NCBI GenBank assembly: GCA_947488195.1
Contig: CANKYR010000003.1
Location: 1 to 60,251 of the forward strand
Source: Flavobacteriales bacterium
GTDB lineage: Bacteria; Bacteroidota; Bacteroidia; Flavobacteriales_D; Sanyastnellaceae
Length of the DNA: 60,251 bases
Direction of reading: 5' to 3'
Positions 54,316-60,251 of this stretch are shown piece by piece. Under the pieces are notes generated by a model. The model made no database searches and was not told the DNA's origin. It saw only the letters and a list, made by a program, of their open reading frames with translations. Each line of letters opens with the position of its first letter. Position 1 is the stretch's first letter. The translations under genes and the position numbers were made by a program.

Positions 54316-56253
54316 ATGAAACAAATTTTACGTTTATTTTTAATTGCGTTTTTAGTTGCCACAGGTTTTGCTGCGAAGGCACAATCAGACAGCACTTGTA
54401 CCCAAGTTTCGTACACAGTGACCCCAGGATTTTTCCCAACTGAAATGAGCTACGCATTAGTAAACACTGGAACAGGCTCTGTTGTTGCTACCGGCACAGC
54501 CTCAACTTTGAGCGGTGTTTGGTGTTTGCCAGTTGGATGTTACGGAGTGAATATGTTCGATTCATTCGGAGACGGATGGAACGGAGGTTCTTTAAACGTT
54601 TTTGTAATGGGTGAAAGTTCTTACACAGGAACTTTTTCAACAGGAAACCAAGGACAGTTCATGTTTGGAGTGGGAGTGGCTGATTGCGGAACGGTTTCAG
54701 TGCAGGGATGTATGGATCCTGCTGCCTCTAACTACAACCCAATTGCGAACGTAAACATCGGTTGCTTATATGACGGCTGCACAGATCAATTTGCTACAAA
54801 CTTTAATGCGAATGCCAACGTTGACGATGGTTCTTGTACCTATTGCAACGGAGCAGAAAGCGTTAATGCTTCTCTTTATATCTGCACGTTTTCAGCCGGA
54901 AATCTAGTTACCCTTAATATATTGAATTCAGCTGGAGACACCGTTTGGTCTTCTCCTTCGTTGGGCAATGTTGCCATTTACAATACCTATATCTGCTTGC
55001 AATTAGGCGAATGCTACACCGCGGTTATGTCGAACAACGCCGGTTTCCAGGGTTGGTACAACGGTTACTTCTGGATTAACAACGGTCAAGGCGAAGTGAT
55101 TCACACGGGCTTAGACGCAAACCTGGTTACTCAATCGGTGAATTTCAGTATCGACGGTACTTGCGGAGAAATTTTCGGATGTACAAACCCAATAGCTTCA
55201 AACTACAACTCAGCTGCGACGACAGACGATGGATCATGTGTTCTTGTATATGGTTGCATGGATTCAACAGCTGTGAATTACAATGCATTGGCTGTTGTAG
55301 ACGATGGATCATGTTTCACAGGCTGCACAACTGGAACAGCAACAACGATTTTCTTCAATCCTGGAACATTTGCCAATGAAAGTTCTTACAACATTGCAAA
55401 TTCGAGTGGAGTTGTAATTGTTGGCGCACAGCCTACGGTGGGGAATACGACTAATGTAAGTTACGTTTGTCTTGCAGACGGATGCTACACCTTGAACATG
55501 TTCGATACATTCGGAGACGGATGGGACGGAGGTAATGCTTCAGGAATTAGCATATCGGCAAACGGAATGGCGTTGATTTCAACAGACATGTCTTCGGGAA
55601 GTTTTCAATCTGAAGTTTTCGGTATAAATGCAGATTGCGCAGTTGATACAACGGCCTGTTCTACTTCAATTGAATTAATGCCGGATTCCTTGGTTCAATT
55701 GGAAAACGCAGTGATGATCTACTGGAATGAAAATTTCTCAGAAGTGAGTTATGTTTCTTGGGATTTCGGAAACGGAATGACTTCAAGCGAGCTTTATCCG
55801 ACTTACTTCTACGATTCAATCGGAACATACACAGTTTGTTTAACTGTTTATTATTTCGACGGTTGCTCAGCTTCAAGTTGTGTAACCTTCACCATGGATG
55901 CTAACGGAGTATCTGGTCCAGGCGGAACTCAAATGAATGGTTTCTGGTTGAACACAACAGGTACTTATCCGAATAATGTTAACGAATTGACTTCAACTCA
56001 AACTTCAGTTAACATGTTCCCGAATCCAACTTCTGGAAGTGTTGCGGTGAAAGCTTCAATGTTGAAACCAAACGAAAACACAATCATTCGCATCTATTCA
56101 ATAGACGGAAAAGAAGTTTTCGCGAACAACTTCGGAAACGGAGCTGTGAACAACACCTTCCAATTGAATGTGTCAGAATTGAGTAACGGATATTATTTCT
56201 TATCGCTTCAAAACGGTAATCAAATTCAACGCGTTCCTTTCGTAAAAGAATAG
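54316..56253 (+). CDS. T9SS type A cargo with FGDGW and Cys/DDGSC repeats
   Basis: 645 residues. Signal peptide MKQILRLFLIAFLVATGFAAKA. Two similar modules contain MFDSFGDGWNGGSLNVF (about 90-106) and MFDTFGDGWDGGNASGI (about 395-411). Four short repeats of the form GCxxxxAxNYNxxAxxDDGSC occur at about 130-175 and 288-335, two on each side of a middle module. A PKD domain (about 480-530, YVSWDFGNGMTS) precedes a type A sorting domain (about 565-645, NMFPNPTSGSVAVKA). The many cysteines should form disulfides outside the cell. Role unknown; surface adhesion or scaffold likely. A strong terminator follows. Confidence 0.88.
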   Translation: MKQILRLFLIAFLVATGFAAKAQSDSTCTQVSYTVTPGFFPTEMSYALVNTGTGSVVATGTASTLSGVWCLPVGCYGVNMFDSFGDGWNGGSLNVFVMGESSYTGTFSTGNQGQFMFGVGVADCGTVSVQGCMDPAASNYNPIANVNIGCLYDGCTDQFATNFNANANVDDGSCTYCNGAESVNASLYICTFSAGNLVTLNILNSAGDTVWSSPSLGNVAIYNTYICLQLGECYTAVMSNNAGFQGWYNGYFWINNGQGEVIHTGLDANLVTQSVNFSIDGTCGEIFGCTNPIASNYNSAATTDDGSCVLVYGCMDSTAVNYNALAVVDDGSCFTGCTTGTATTIFFNPGTFANESSYNIANSSGVVIVGAQPTVGNTTNVSYVCLADGCYTLNMFDTFGDGWDGGNASGISISANGMALISTDMSSGSFQSEVFGINADCAVDTTACSTSIELMPDSLVQLENAVMIYWNENFSEVSYVSWDFGNGMTSSELYPTYFYDSIGTYTVCLTVYYFDGCSASSCVTFTMDANGVSGPGGTQMNGFWLNTTGTYPNNVNELTSTQTSVNMFPNPTSGSVAVKASMLKPNENTIIRIYSIDGKEVFANNFGNGAVNNTFQLNVSELSNGYYFLSLQNGNQIQRVPFVKE

Positions 56254-56274
56254 GTTGATTGTTCTACTACGAAG

Positions 56275-56306
56275 AAAAGAGCTGTCCAATGACAGCTCTT
56301 TTTTTT
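56275..56306 (+). terminator. Intrinsic terminator after the T9SS type A gene
   Basis: AAAAGAGCTGTC and GACAGCTCTTTT form a 12-bp stem with loop CAAT, followed by more T. Confidence 0.92.
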
Positions 56307-56313
56307 ATCTTTA
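56306..56313 (+). promoter_or_regulatory. -7-like box in the terminator tail
   Basis: TATCTTTA, one mismatch to TAnnTTTG, begins in the T-run of the preceding terminator. It is the best promoter candidate for the lipoprotein at 56353, with a leader of about 40 bases. Confidence 0.4.
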
Positions 56314-56352
56314 CGAAAATGGATCCTTCCATATAAATTAAAAATTTGCTCT

Positions 56353-56709
56353 ATGAAAAAGTTTGTTTCTTCAATAGTGGTTTTGTCTATTGTAACGATT
56401 GCATTTGTGAGTTGTGACAAATACCAAAAGGGGTATGATTGTACTGGAAACATTCCAACTTACAATAACGATATTAAAGCAATTTATGACGCGAATTGCG
56501 CTACATCAGGTTGTCACAATTCGCAATACCATTCGTCAGGAATAGACCTAAGTACTTATTCGGGTGCAGCTTCGGCAAACAACGATGCCATTTTAGGTTC
56601 TGTGGAACACGATGCAGGATACAGTGCAATGCCCAAGAATGCTGGTAAATTAACAGACACCCAAATCAAGAAAATCTATTGTTGGATGCAGAACAACAAG
56701 CCATTGTAG
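56353..56709 (+). CDS. Lipoprotein with a CX4CH cytochrome-c-like motif
   Basis: 118 residues. Lipobox FVSC (Cys about 21), then YNNDIKAIYDANCATSGCHNSQYHSSGIDLSTY. The CATSGCH motif (CX4CH) is in the place of the usual CX2CH heme site, and AMPKNAGKLTDTQIKKIYCWMQNNKP supplies the distal-Met and last-helix pattern of class I cytochromes c. It may be a membrane-anchored c-type cytochrome, or a structural relative that no longer binds heme. No partner genes adjacent. Confidence 0.75.
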   Translation: MKKFVSSIVVLSIVTIAFVSCDKYQKGYDCTGNIPTYNNDIKAIYDANCATSGCHNSQYHSSGIDLSTYSGAASANNDAILGSVEHDAGYSAMPKNAGKLTDTQIKKIYCWMQNNKPL

Positions 56710-56718
56710 GCCTGTGAA

Positions 56719-56750
56719 TTGCTGAAACGCTTCATTCGTGCGTATCTTTG
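56719..56750 (+). promoter_or_regulatory. Promoter of der
   Basis: TTG (56719-56721), 21 bases, TATCTTTG (56743-56750): a full -33/-7 pair. It supports the ATG at 56755 as the der start. Confidence 0.65.
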
Positions 56751-56754
56751 CCGC

Positions 56755-58062
56755 ATGAGTTATACTATTGTTATTGTTGGTAGACCGAATGTAGGGAAGT
56801 CATCGTTATTTAATCGTCTTACTGAAACATCAGATGCTATTGTAGAACCAACGGCAGGAGTTACCCGTGACCGCAAATACGGAACGGGTCAATGGGGTGG
56901 AAAAGAATTCATTGTTGTAGATACCGGTGGAGTAGTTACGAACAGCGACGACGCGTTCGAGCAAGACATTAACAGTCAGGTTCGTTTGGCCATTGCTGAA
57001 GCAGATCGCGTTCTATTTATGGTAGATGCAAAGGAAGGAATGACAGAGTGGGACGAAGAAATTGCAGACATGCTTCGTCGCTCAAACAAGCCAATTCTCT
57101 TGGTTTGCAACAAAGTAGACACATCAGACAAAGAAATTTTATCCACTGAATTTTACGCATTAGGATTCGGTGAAAAGTTGTTTAGCATTAGTGCGAACAA
57201 CGGATATGGATCAGGAGATTTGCTTGACGAATTGCTTCAAGAAATGCCTTCGATTGACGAGACGGAAATGCCCGACTTGCCTAAGATCGCTATTGTTGGA
57301 AGACCAAACGTAGGAAAATCTTCGTTGTTGAACACCTTGTTGGGCAATGGTCGTAGCATTGTTTCCGAAGTTGCAGGAACCACGCGCGACGCGGTTCACA
57401 CGCATTTCAAGGCCTTCAACAAAGAGTTGATGTTGATTGACACGGCGGGATTGCGCAAGCGCAAACAGATTGAAGACGATATTGAATTTTTCAGTGCCAT
57501 TCGTACCATTAAGTCTATTCGCAATTCAGACGTTTGCATGTTGTTGATCGATGCGGTGGAAGGAATTACCAAGCAAGACTTAACCATCTTTGGTGAAATC
57601 ACGGAAGCGAACAGAGGTATTGTTATTCTGGTGAATAAGTGGGACATGGTAGAGAAGGATCACAAGAGTGTTGAAGTCATGACCGAAGAAATTAAGAAGC
57701 GCATTGCGCCATTTACCGACGTTCCGATCATCTTCACATCGAACATTACCAAGCAACGTATTTTGAAAGCGTTGGAAGCCGCTCTAGAAGTTTATGAGAA
57801 TCGCTTGCAGCACTTCTCTACTTCTAAGTTGAACGATATTATGCTTCCAATTATTCAAGCCTATCCGCCACCGGTGGTGAAGGGCAAGGAAGTGAAGATT
57901 AAATACATTACTCAGCTTCCAACGAAGAGTCCGGCTATTGCATTTTTCTGCAACACGCCTCAGAACGTTGTGTCTTCTTACCAGCGCTTCCTCGAGAACA
58001 AACTCCGCGAGAATTTCCGTTTAACGGGGGTTCCGGTGAGATTGTATTTCAGACAGAAATAA
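56755..58062 (+). CDS. der: Ribosome-assembly GTPase Der (EngA)
   Basis: 435 residues from the ATG at 56755 (MSYTIVIVGRPNVGKSSLF). Two tandem GTPase domains: first with GRPNVGKSS, VVDTGG and VCNKVD; second with IVGRPNVGKSSLLNTLLG, LIDTAGLRKRKQ and LVNKWD. A C-terminal KH-like domain follows (about 350-435, ending VPVRLYFRQK). Needed for 50S ribosome maturation. The stop is followed after one base by the second hairpin array. Confidence 0.97.
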   Translation: MSYTIVIVGRPNVGKSSLFNRLTETSDAIVEPTAGVTRDRKYGTGQWGGKEFIVVDTGGVVTNSDDAFEQDINSQVRLAIAEADRVLFMVDAKEGMTEWDEEIADMLRRSNKPILLVCNKVDTSDKEILSTEFYALGFGEKLFSISANNGYGSGDLLDELLQEMPSIDETEMPDLPKIAIVGRPNVGKSSLLNTLLGNGRSIVSEVAGTTRDAVHTHFKAFNKELMLIDTAGLRKRKQIEDDIEFFSAIRTIKSIRNSDVCMLLIDAVEGITKQDLTIFGEITEANRGIVILVNKWDMVEKDHKSVEVMTEEIKKRIAPFTDVPIIFTSNITKQRILKALEAALEVYENRLQHFSTSKLNDIMLPIIQAYPPPVVKGKEVKIKYITQLPTKSPAIAFFCNTPQNVVSSYQRFLENKLRENFRLTGVPVRLYFRQK

Positions 58063-58196
58063 TGTGCGAAGCACGAATGTTGCGTAACAACGAATGTGGC
58101 ATAGCCACGAATGTTACATTGTAACGAATGCCCTTTGGCGAATGCTTCGCGAATGTGCTTCGCACGAGGGCACATGGCTGCGCGAGGGTCTTCGAC
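58063..58196. repeat. Array of mini-hairpins separated by GAATG
   Basis: GAATG recurs at 58075, 58092, 58109, 58126, 58140 and 58151. Between the copies are GTGC-GAA-GCAC (58064), GTTG-CGTAA-CAAC (58079), GTGGC-ATA-GCCAC (58096), GTTAC-ATT-GTAAC (58113), GCC-CTTT-GGC (58130), GC-TTC-GC (58144), GTGC-TTC-GCAC (58155). Then GAGG spacers (58166, 58184) and GTC-TTC-GAC (58188-58196). The space 58063-58446 holds no gene that I can support. Confidence 0.9.
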
Positions 58197-58351
58197 GTTT
58201 GTGGAGTAATGTAGCTCCTCCGAATAAACAGCATATAACTTGCATATAAAAATTAGTGTTTATGCCAATAGGCCATTTCAACTTTGTGGCTAAAAGAACA
58301 TGGCGAAGGAATTGCTGGGCGTTTGGGAGCAGATTCACAAACCTAATTTTA

Positions 58352-58373
58352 AAGTGGTCGAATTCGACCACTT
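58352..58373. repeat. 22-bp perfect palindrome
   Basis: The half AAGTGGTCGAA (58352-58362) is followed directly by its reverse complement with no spacer; the centre reads GAATTC. Fully symmetric DNA of this length is typical of a dimeric protein binding site. Confidence 0.8.
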
Positions 58374-58380
58374 AAATTTC

Positions 58381-58408
58381 TGGCGAATGCTTCGCGAATG
58401 TCTTTGAC
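58381..58408. repeat. Second short copy of the GAATG hairpin array
   Basis: The 21 bases 58381-58401 are identical to 58136-58156 and contain GAATG, GC-TTC-GC, GAATG; a hairpin GTC-TTT-GAC (58400-58408) follows. Confidence 0.85.
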
Positions 58409-58446
58409 GAGAAGTAAGTGACACAGTTCCCGCAACATTGTTTTAA

Positions 58447-59079
58447 TTAAAAATCAGCCGTCAGATAAAAAACGGTGTCTATGAAATAATAAATGCCATT
58501 ATTTACCAGAACATTTTCGTCGTGAAGATCTTCTAAAATAATCCCAAGGTCTGGATTGTAGTAGTCGTGGTTTCTGACGTTTTTGAATCCGTTTGCTTCT
58601 AAGAATTGTTTTACTGAACTCAAATTAGTTGCCTCTGTAATTTGTATATAGTTCTGCTTCACCAAGGAGTAAAGCGTATTGCTTACTGAGGTAAATCCCA
58701 ATAATTCGTATGAGGTATCTTCAAAGAAATAATTGTGAAGCAATAAATTGTTTAGATAGTCTAACCAACTTGTGAAATATATGGAATCGTTTAGCTTGAA
58801 TACATGATACGAATTCATCAAATACACCTTTTGCTCAGCGCCTTCACTAATATATTTCTCTGTGTTAAAGTTCTCAATCCAGAGACTATTTCTTTTTGCG
58901 AAATCAATTAAGCGCGCTGCTTCTTGATTTTTGAATTGCTGTTCGCTTTGAGAAATTCGATCTGCTTTTTGGCCTGATTTAAGGTAACGGGTAATTGATT
59001 GGATAGGTTCTCCATTCCTAATTTGGCTCTTTCCTGAAAGGACATCACGGATTTGTTGTTTTGTTGCATGGTTACTCAT
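58447..59079 (-). CDS. Kinase-fold protein of the polyvalent-protein type
   Basis: 210 residues, soluble. The middle shows a glycine/lysine N-lobe pattern (ISEGAEQKVYLMNSYHVFKL) and the C-terminus a catalytic-loop-like LEDLHDENVLVNNGIYYFIDTVFY, where HDEN stands for the HxDxxxxN loop and FIDT for the metal-binding Asp. This matches the putative protein kinase domains found in polyvalent proteins of Bacteroidota mobile elements. Activity is unproven; the N-terminal 60 residues have no visible domain. It is the only such gene here and lies close to the integrase, so it was probably brought by a mobile element. Confidence 0.68.
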   Translation of the reverse strand: MSNHATKQQIRDVLSGKSQIRNGEPIQSITRYLKSGQKADRISQSEQQFKNQEAARLIDFAKRNSLWIENFNTEKYISEGAEQKVYLMNSYHVFKLNDSIYFTSWLDYLNNLLLHNYFFEDTSYELLGFTSVSNTLYSLVKQNYIQITEATNLSSVKQFLEANGFKNVRNHDYYNPDLGIILEDLHDENVLVNNGIYYFIDTVFYLTADF

Positions 59080-59347
59080 ACGAATTTACAAAACAATTCT
59101 TAACGGCAAGAAGGCGTGAAAACTGTTATGCGATTTTCATATACACGTTGCTGAGGTACTGATTCATTTTACCTTTCTATCGTCCGTTCTTAAAAGGTTT
59201 ATACAAGTAAAATCGTTTTTTTATTTCGGCATAAATTGACATAACAGAAACGGGAGATTCCTTCGACGAGTGGTGGAAAAAGTTAAGAGAGGGGAAGAGA
59301 AGGGAAATCAGATAATGTGGCTTAATGGTGGCCTAAAATGAAACAAG

Positions 59348-59386
59348 AAATCCTGAAACCGTTGTTTGGCAATTGTTCCAGGATTT
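59348..59386. terminator. Terminator-like inverted repeat beside the tRNA-like segment
   Basis: AAATCCTGAAAC (59348-59359) and GTTCCAGGATTT (59375-59386) pair over 12 positions with one mismatch. Its place beside the segment 59391-59404 is what a tRNA terminator on the minus strand would occupy. Confidence 0.5.
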
Positions 59387-59390
59387 ATTT

Positions 59391-59404
59391 AGTGGAGATA
59401 ATCG
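59391..59404 (-). other. Segment resembling a tRNA 3' end (candidate att core)
   Basis: On the minus strand it reads CGATTATCTCCACT. TATCTCC followed by A fits the acceptor 3' strand and discriminator of a tRNA, and CGAT the end of a T-stem. With a 5' partner GGGGATA it would have the G3-U70 pair of alanine tRNA. No complete tRNA is here. Confidence 0.45.
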
Positions 59405-59490
59405 CTCCACACATATTGTATTTGCTTAGATTTCATTGGATTTTCGCTTGATTTTCAAAAGTATTGATAATGAGTAAGTTAAGTGCTGTT

Positions 59491-59515
59491 TTAGACCCCT
59501 TATGGTCTAATAAGG
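59491..59515. repeat. Interleaved inverted repeats (possible pseudoknot)
   Basis: TTAGACC (59491-59497) pairs with GGTCTAA (59504-59510). The loop CCTTAT (59498-59503) pairs with ATAAGG (59510-59515). The arrangement is that of an H-type pseudoknot sharing one base. Confidence 0.6.
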
Positions 59516-59541
59516 TGCAATGAGATCTAACCAGATATCCG

Positions 59542-59574
59542 AAATGTGGCATAAATGTGGCATAAATGTGGCAT
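59542..59574. repeat. Three 11-bp iterons upstream of the integrase
   Basis: AAATGTGGCAT at 59542, 59553 and 59564, all identical, one helical turn apart. Degenerate copies AATGTGGCTT (59314) and AATGGTGGCCT (59324) lie 230 bases upstream. They look like protein-binding sites, for example integrase arm sites. Confidence 0.85.
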
Positions 59575-59594
59575 AAAATTCGGGGCTTTTTTCA

Positions 59595-59602
59595 TACCTT
59601 TG
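59595..59602 (+). promoter_or_regulatory. -7 box of the integrase gene
   Basis: TACCTTTG, exact TAnnTTTG match, six bases before the ATG at 59608. The iterons lie directly upstream and could control it. Confidence 0.55.
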
Positions 59603-59607
59603 AAAGT

Positions 59608-60251
59608 ATGAAAATGGTTCAGTTTTTTATTCAGTCAAAAAGCGAAGAAGATCAAGCTTCAATTTATACGCGTGTCCGTTTTGGACGTAAAATGGATTTA
59701 AGGGTTCGGACGAATCTAATCGTCCAAACAAATAAATGGGATTCAGATAAAGGTTGGGTGAAGAACGCCAGAACTTCCGAATTGAAAGAATTGGTTGTTT
59801 CCTTGAGCGAACTGAAATACCGAATAGAAGAATCCTACCTTCAGGCAGAGCGAACGCGAGTGACAGTAGATAAGGAATGGCTCATGAATCTGATTAATCC
59901 AATTCAAGAGACCAAGAACGAAAATGAGTTGCCGTTAACGCTTGTCGAGTATTTTGACTATTACATAAAGGTAAAAGAATCCACTGCGGCGAAAGAGTCG
60001 GTTAAGAAGTGGTCGTCGGTGAGGCAAAAGATAATTGCGTTTCAAAAGAGCAGTCGTTCTGTCGTTCTGTTGAAAGAGGTAAACGAGCAGTTCAGAATAG
60101 ACTTTGAAGATTTTTGCAAGAAGAAGCAAAAACTCAGCGCGAATTATTTTGAGCGAGTGCTGTCGTTCATTAAAACCATTTGCAAACACGCAGGGCAAAA
60201 CAACATTGACATTAGTCCGCAGCTTCATGGATTGCGAGCGAAGAAAGAAGC
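59608..60251 (+). CDS. Tyrosine recombinase (integrase), N-terminal part, cut by window edge
   Basis: 214 codons from the ATG at 59608 (MKMVQFFIQSKSEEDQASIY) stay open to the window end. The N-terminus is a Bacteroidota arm-DNA-binding domain: SIYTRVRFGRKMDLRVRTN and the WDSDKGWVKN segment. A SAM-like core-binding domain starts at about residue 110 (LTLVEYFDYYIKVKESTAA, NYFERVLSFIKTICKHA). The catalytic domain with the Arg-His-Arg-Tyr residues would lie beyond the edge. A second ATG is at 59614. It should catalyse integration and excision of an element, probably extending rightwards. Confidence 0.88.
   Translation, partial: MKMVQFFIQSKSEEDQASIYTRVRFGRKMDLRVRTNLIVQTNKWDSDKGWVKNARTSELKELVVSLSELKYRIEESYLQAERTRVTVDKEWLMNLINPIQETKNENELPLTLVEYFDYYIKVKESTAAKESVKKWSSVRQKIIAFQKSSRSVVLLKEVNEQFRIDFEDFCKKKQKLSANYFERVLSFIKTICKHAGQNNIDISPQLHGLRAKKE

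Larger units (their letters stand above)
59080..59607. other. 528-bp non-coding region, probable attachment/recombination region
   Basis: No gene is visible. The left part (59080-59310) shows nothing clear. The right part holds degenerate GTGGC repeats (59314-59334), an inverted repeat and tRNA-like segment (59348-59404), interleaved inverted repeats (59491-59515), 11-bp iterons (59542-59574) and the integrase -7 box. Confidence 0.7.

Noticed and set aside
58114-58371. Possible small minus-strand gene in the space after der
   Set aside because: It runs through the hairpin array and the palindrome, has no recognisable protein pattern and no promoter, so an open frame by chance is more likely.
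59391-59410. Simple hairpin GTGGAG...CTCCAC as terminator
   Set aside because: The pairing exists, but there is no T-run. The tRNA-like reading of the left half together with the adjacent inverted repeat explains the place better.

Overview
The window looks like a chromosomal piece of a Bacteroidota bacterium, most likely Flavobacteriales. The main reasons are: -7 promoter boxes of the TAnnTTTG type upstream of many genes and almost no Shine-Dalgarno sequences; three secreted proteins ending in type IX secretion (T9SS) sorting domains (two type A, one type B); families typical of this phylum (DUF6702, a GldI-like FKBP lipoprotein, a surE-small membrane protein-lpxB cluster, the short form of AMP nucleosidase, bacterial GH3, LhgO); and a tmRNA tag ending in YALAA. 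The sequence alone does not give a genus.

Layout. 1-5716: end of nth, DUF6702, nrnA and an FKBP lipoprotein, then a leftward group (aldehyde dehydrogenase, S1/P1-PLC-like enzyme, comB). 5810-8110: rluF with a basic tail, and enolase. 8154-12617: a 1487-residue exported protein of unknown function. 12776-15832: acetyl-CoA thiolase and a FlaA1/CapD-type sugar-nucleotide dehydratase. 15927-19321: leftward surE, small membrane protein, lpxB and SpoIID. 19406-21881: paaJ-like thiolase, paaY-like protein and trmN6, ending in a repeat/hairpin array. 22093-29369: SirB1-like protein, rhomboid, dnaN, amn, TauE, meaB, two unknown small proteins and a prenyl synthase. 29489-36061: a large T9SS protein, a coiled-coil lipoprotein and a Fic protein. 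36101-36493: tmRNA on the minus strand. 36590-47360: lysine/saccharopine-type dehydrogenase, TonB-like protein, Cys-rich exported protein, lhgO, fabD, two-component pair, LOG, yaaA, deoxynucleoside kinase and GH3 operon. 47420-56709: T9SS type B protein, sigma factor with a PKD membrane partner, mnmA, T9SS type A protein and a CX4CH lipoprotein. 56755-58062: der, followed by a second hairpin array. 58447-60251: a polyvalent-protein-type kinase-like gene and the start of a tyrosine recombinase, which looks like the edge of a mobile element.

Most of the window is compact housekeeping and envelope DNA. Convergent genes often abut or overlap at their stop codons. Two intergenic regions stand out. 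After trmN6 (21877-22089) and after der (58064-58196) there are arrays of very short hairpins with three-base loops. The loop is mostly GAA (or TTC, the same on the other strand) and is often closed by C-G. The arms vary but stay self-complementary, and the spacer is constant within an array (TTGAT, or GAATG). Both arrays start at the stop codon of the upstream gene. I do not recognise them as a named repeat family, and they are the best candidate here for something undescribed.

The right end carries the other notable structure: a 22-bp perfect palindrome, a short segment resembling a reversed tRNA 3' end beside a terminator-like inverted repeat, a possible pseudoknot, three 11-bp iterons and the integrase gene. 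This is most simply read as an attachment site and the first part of an integrated element.
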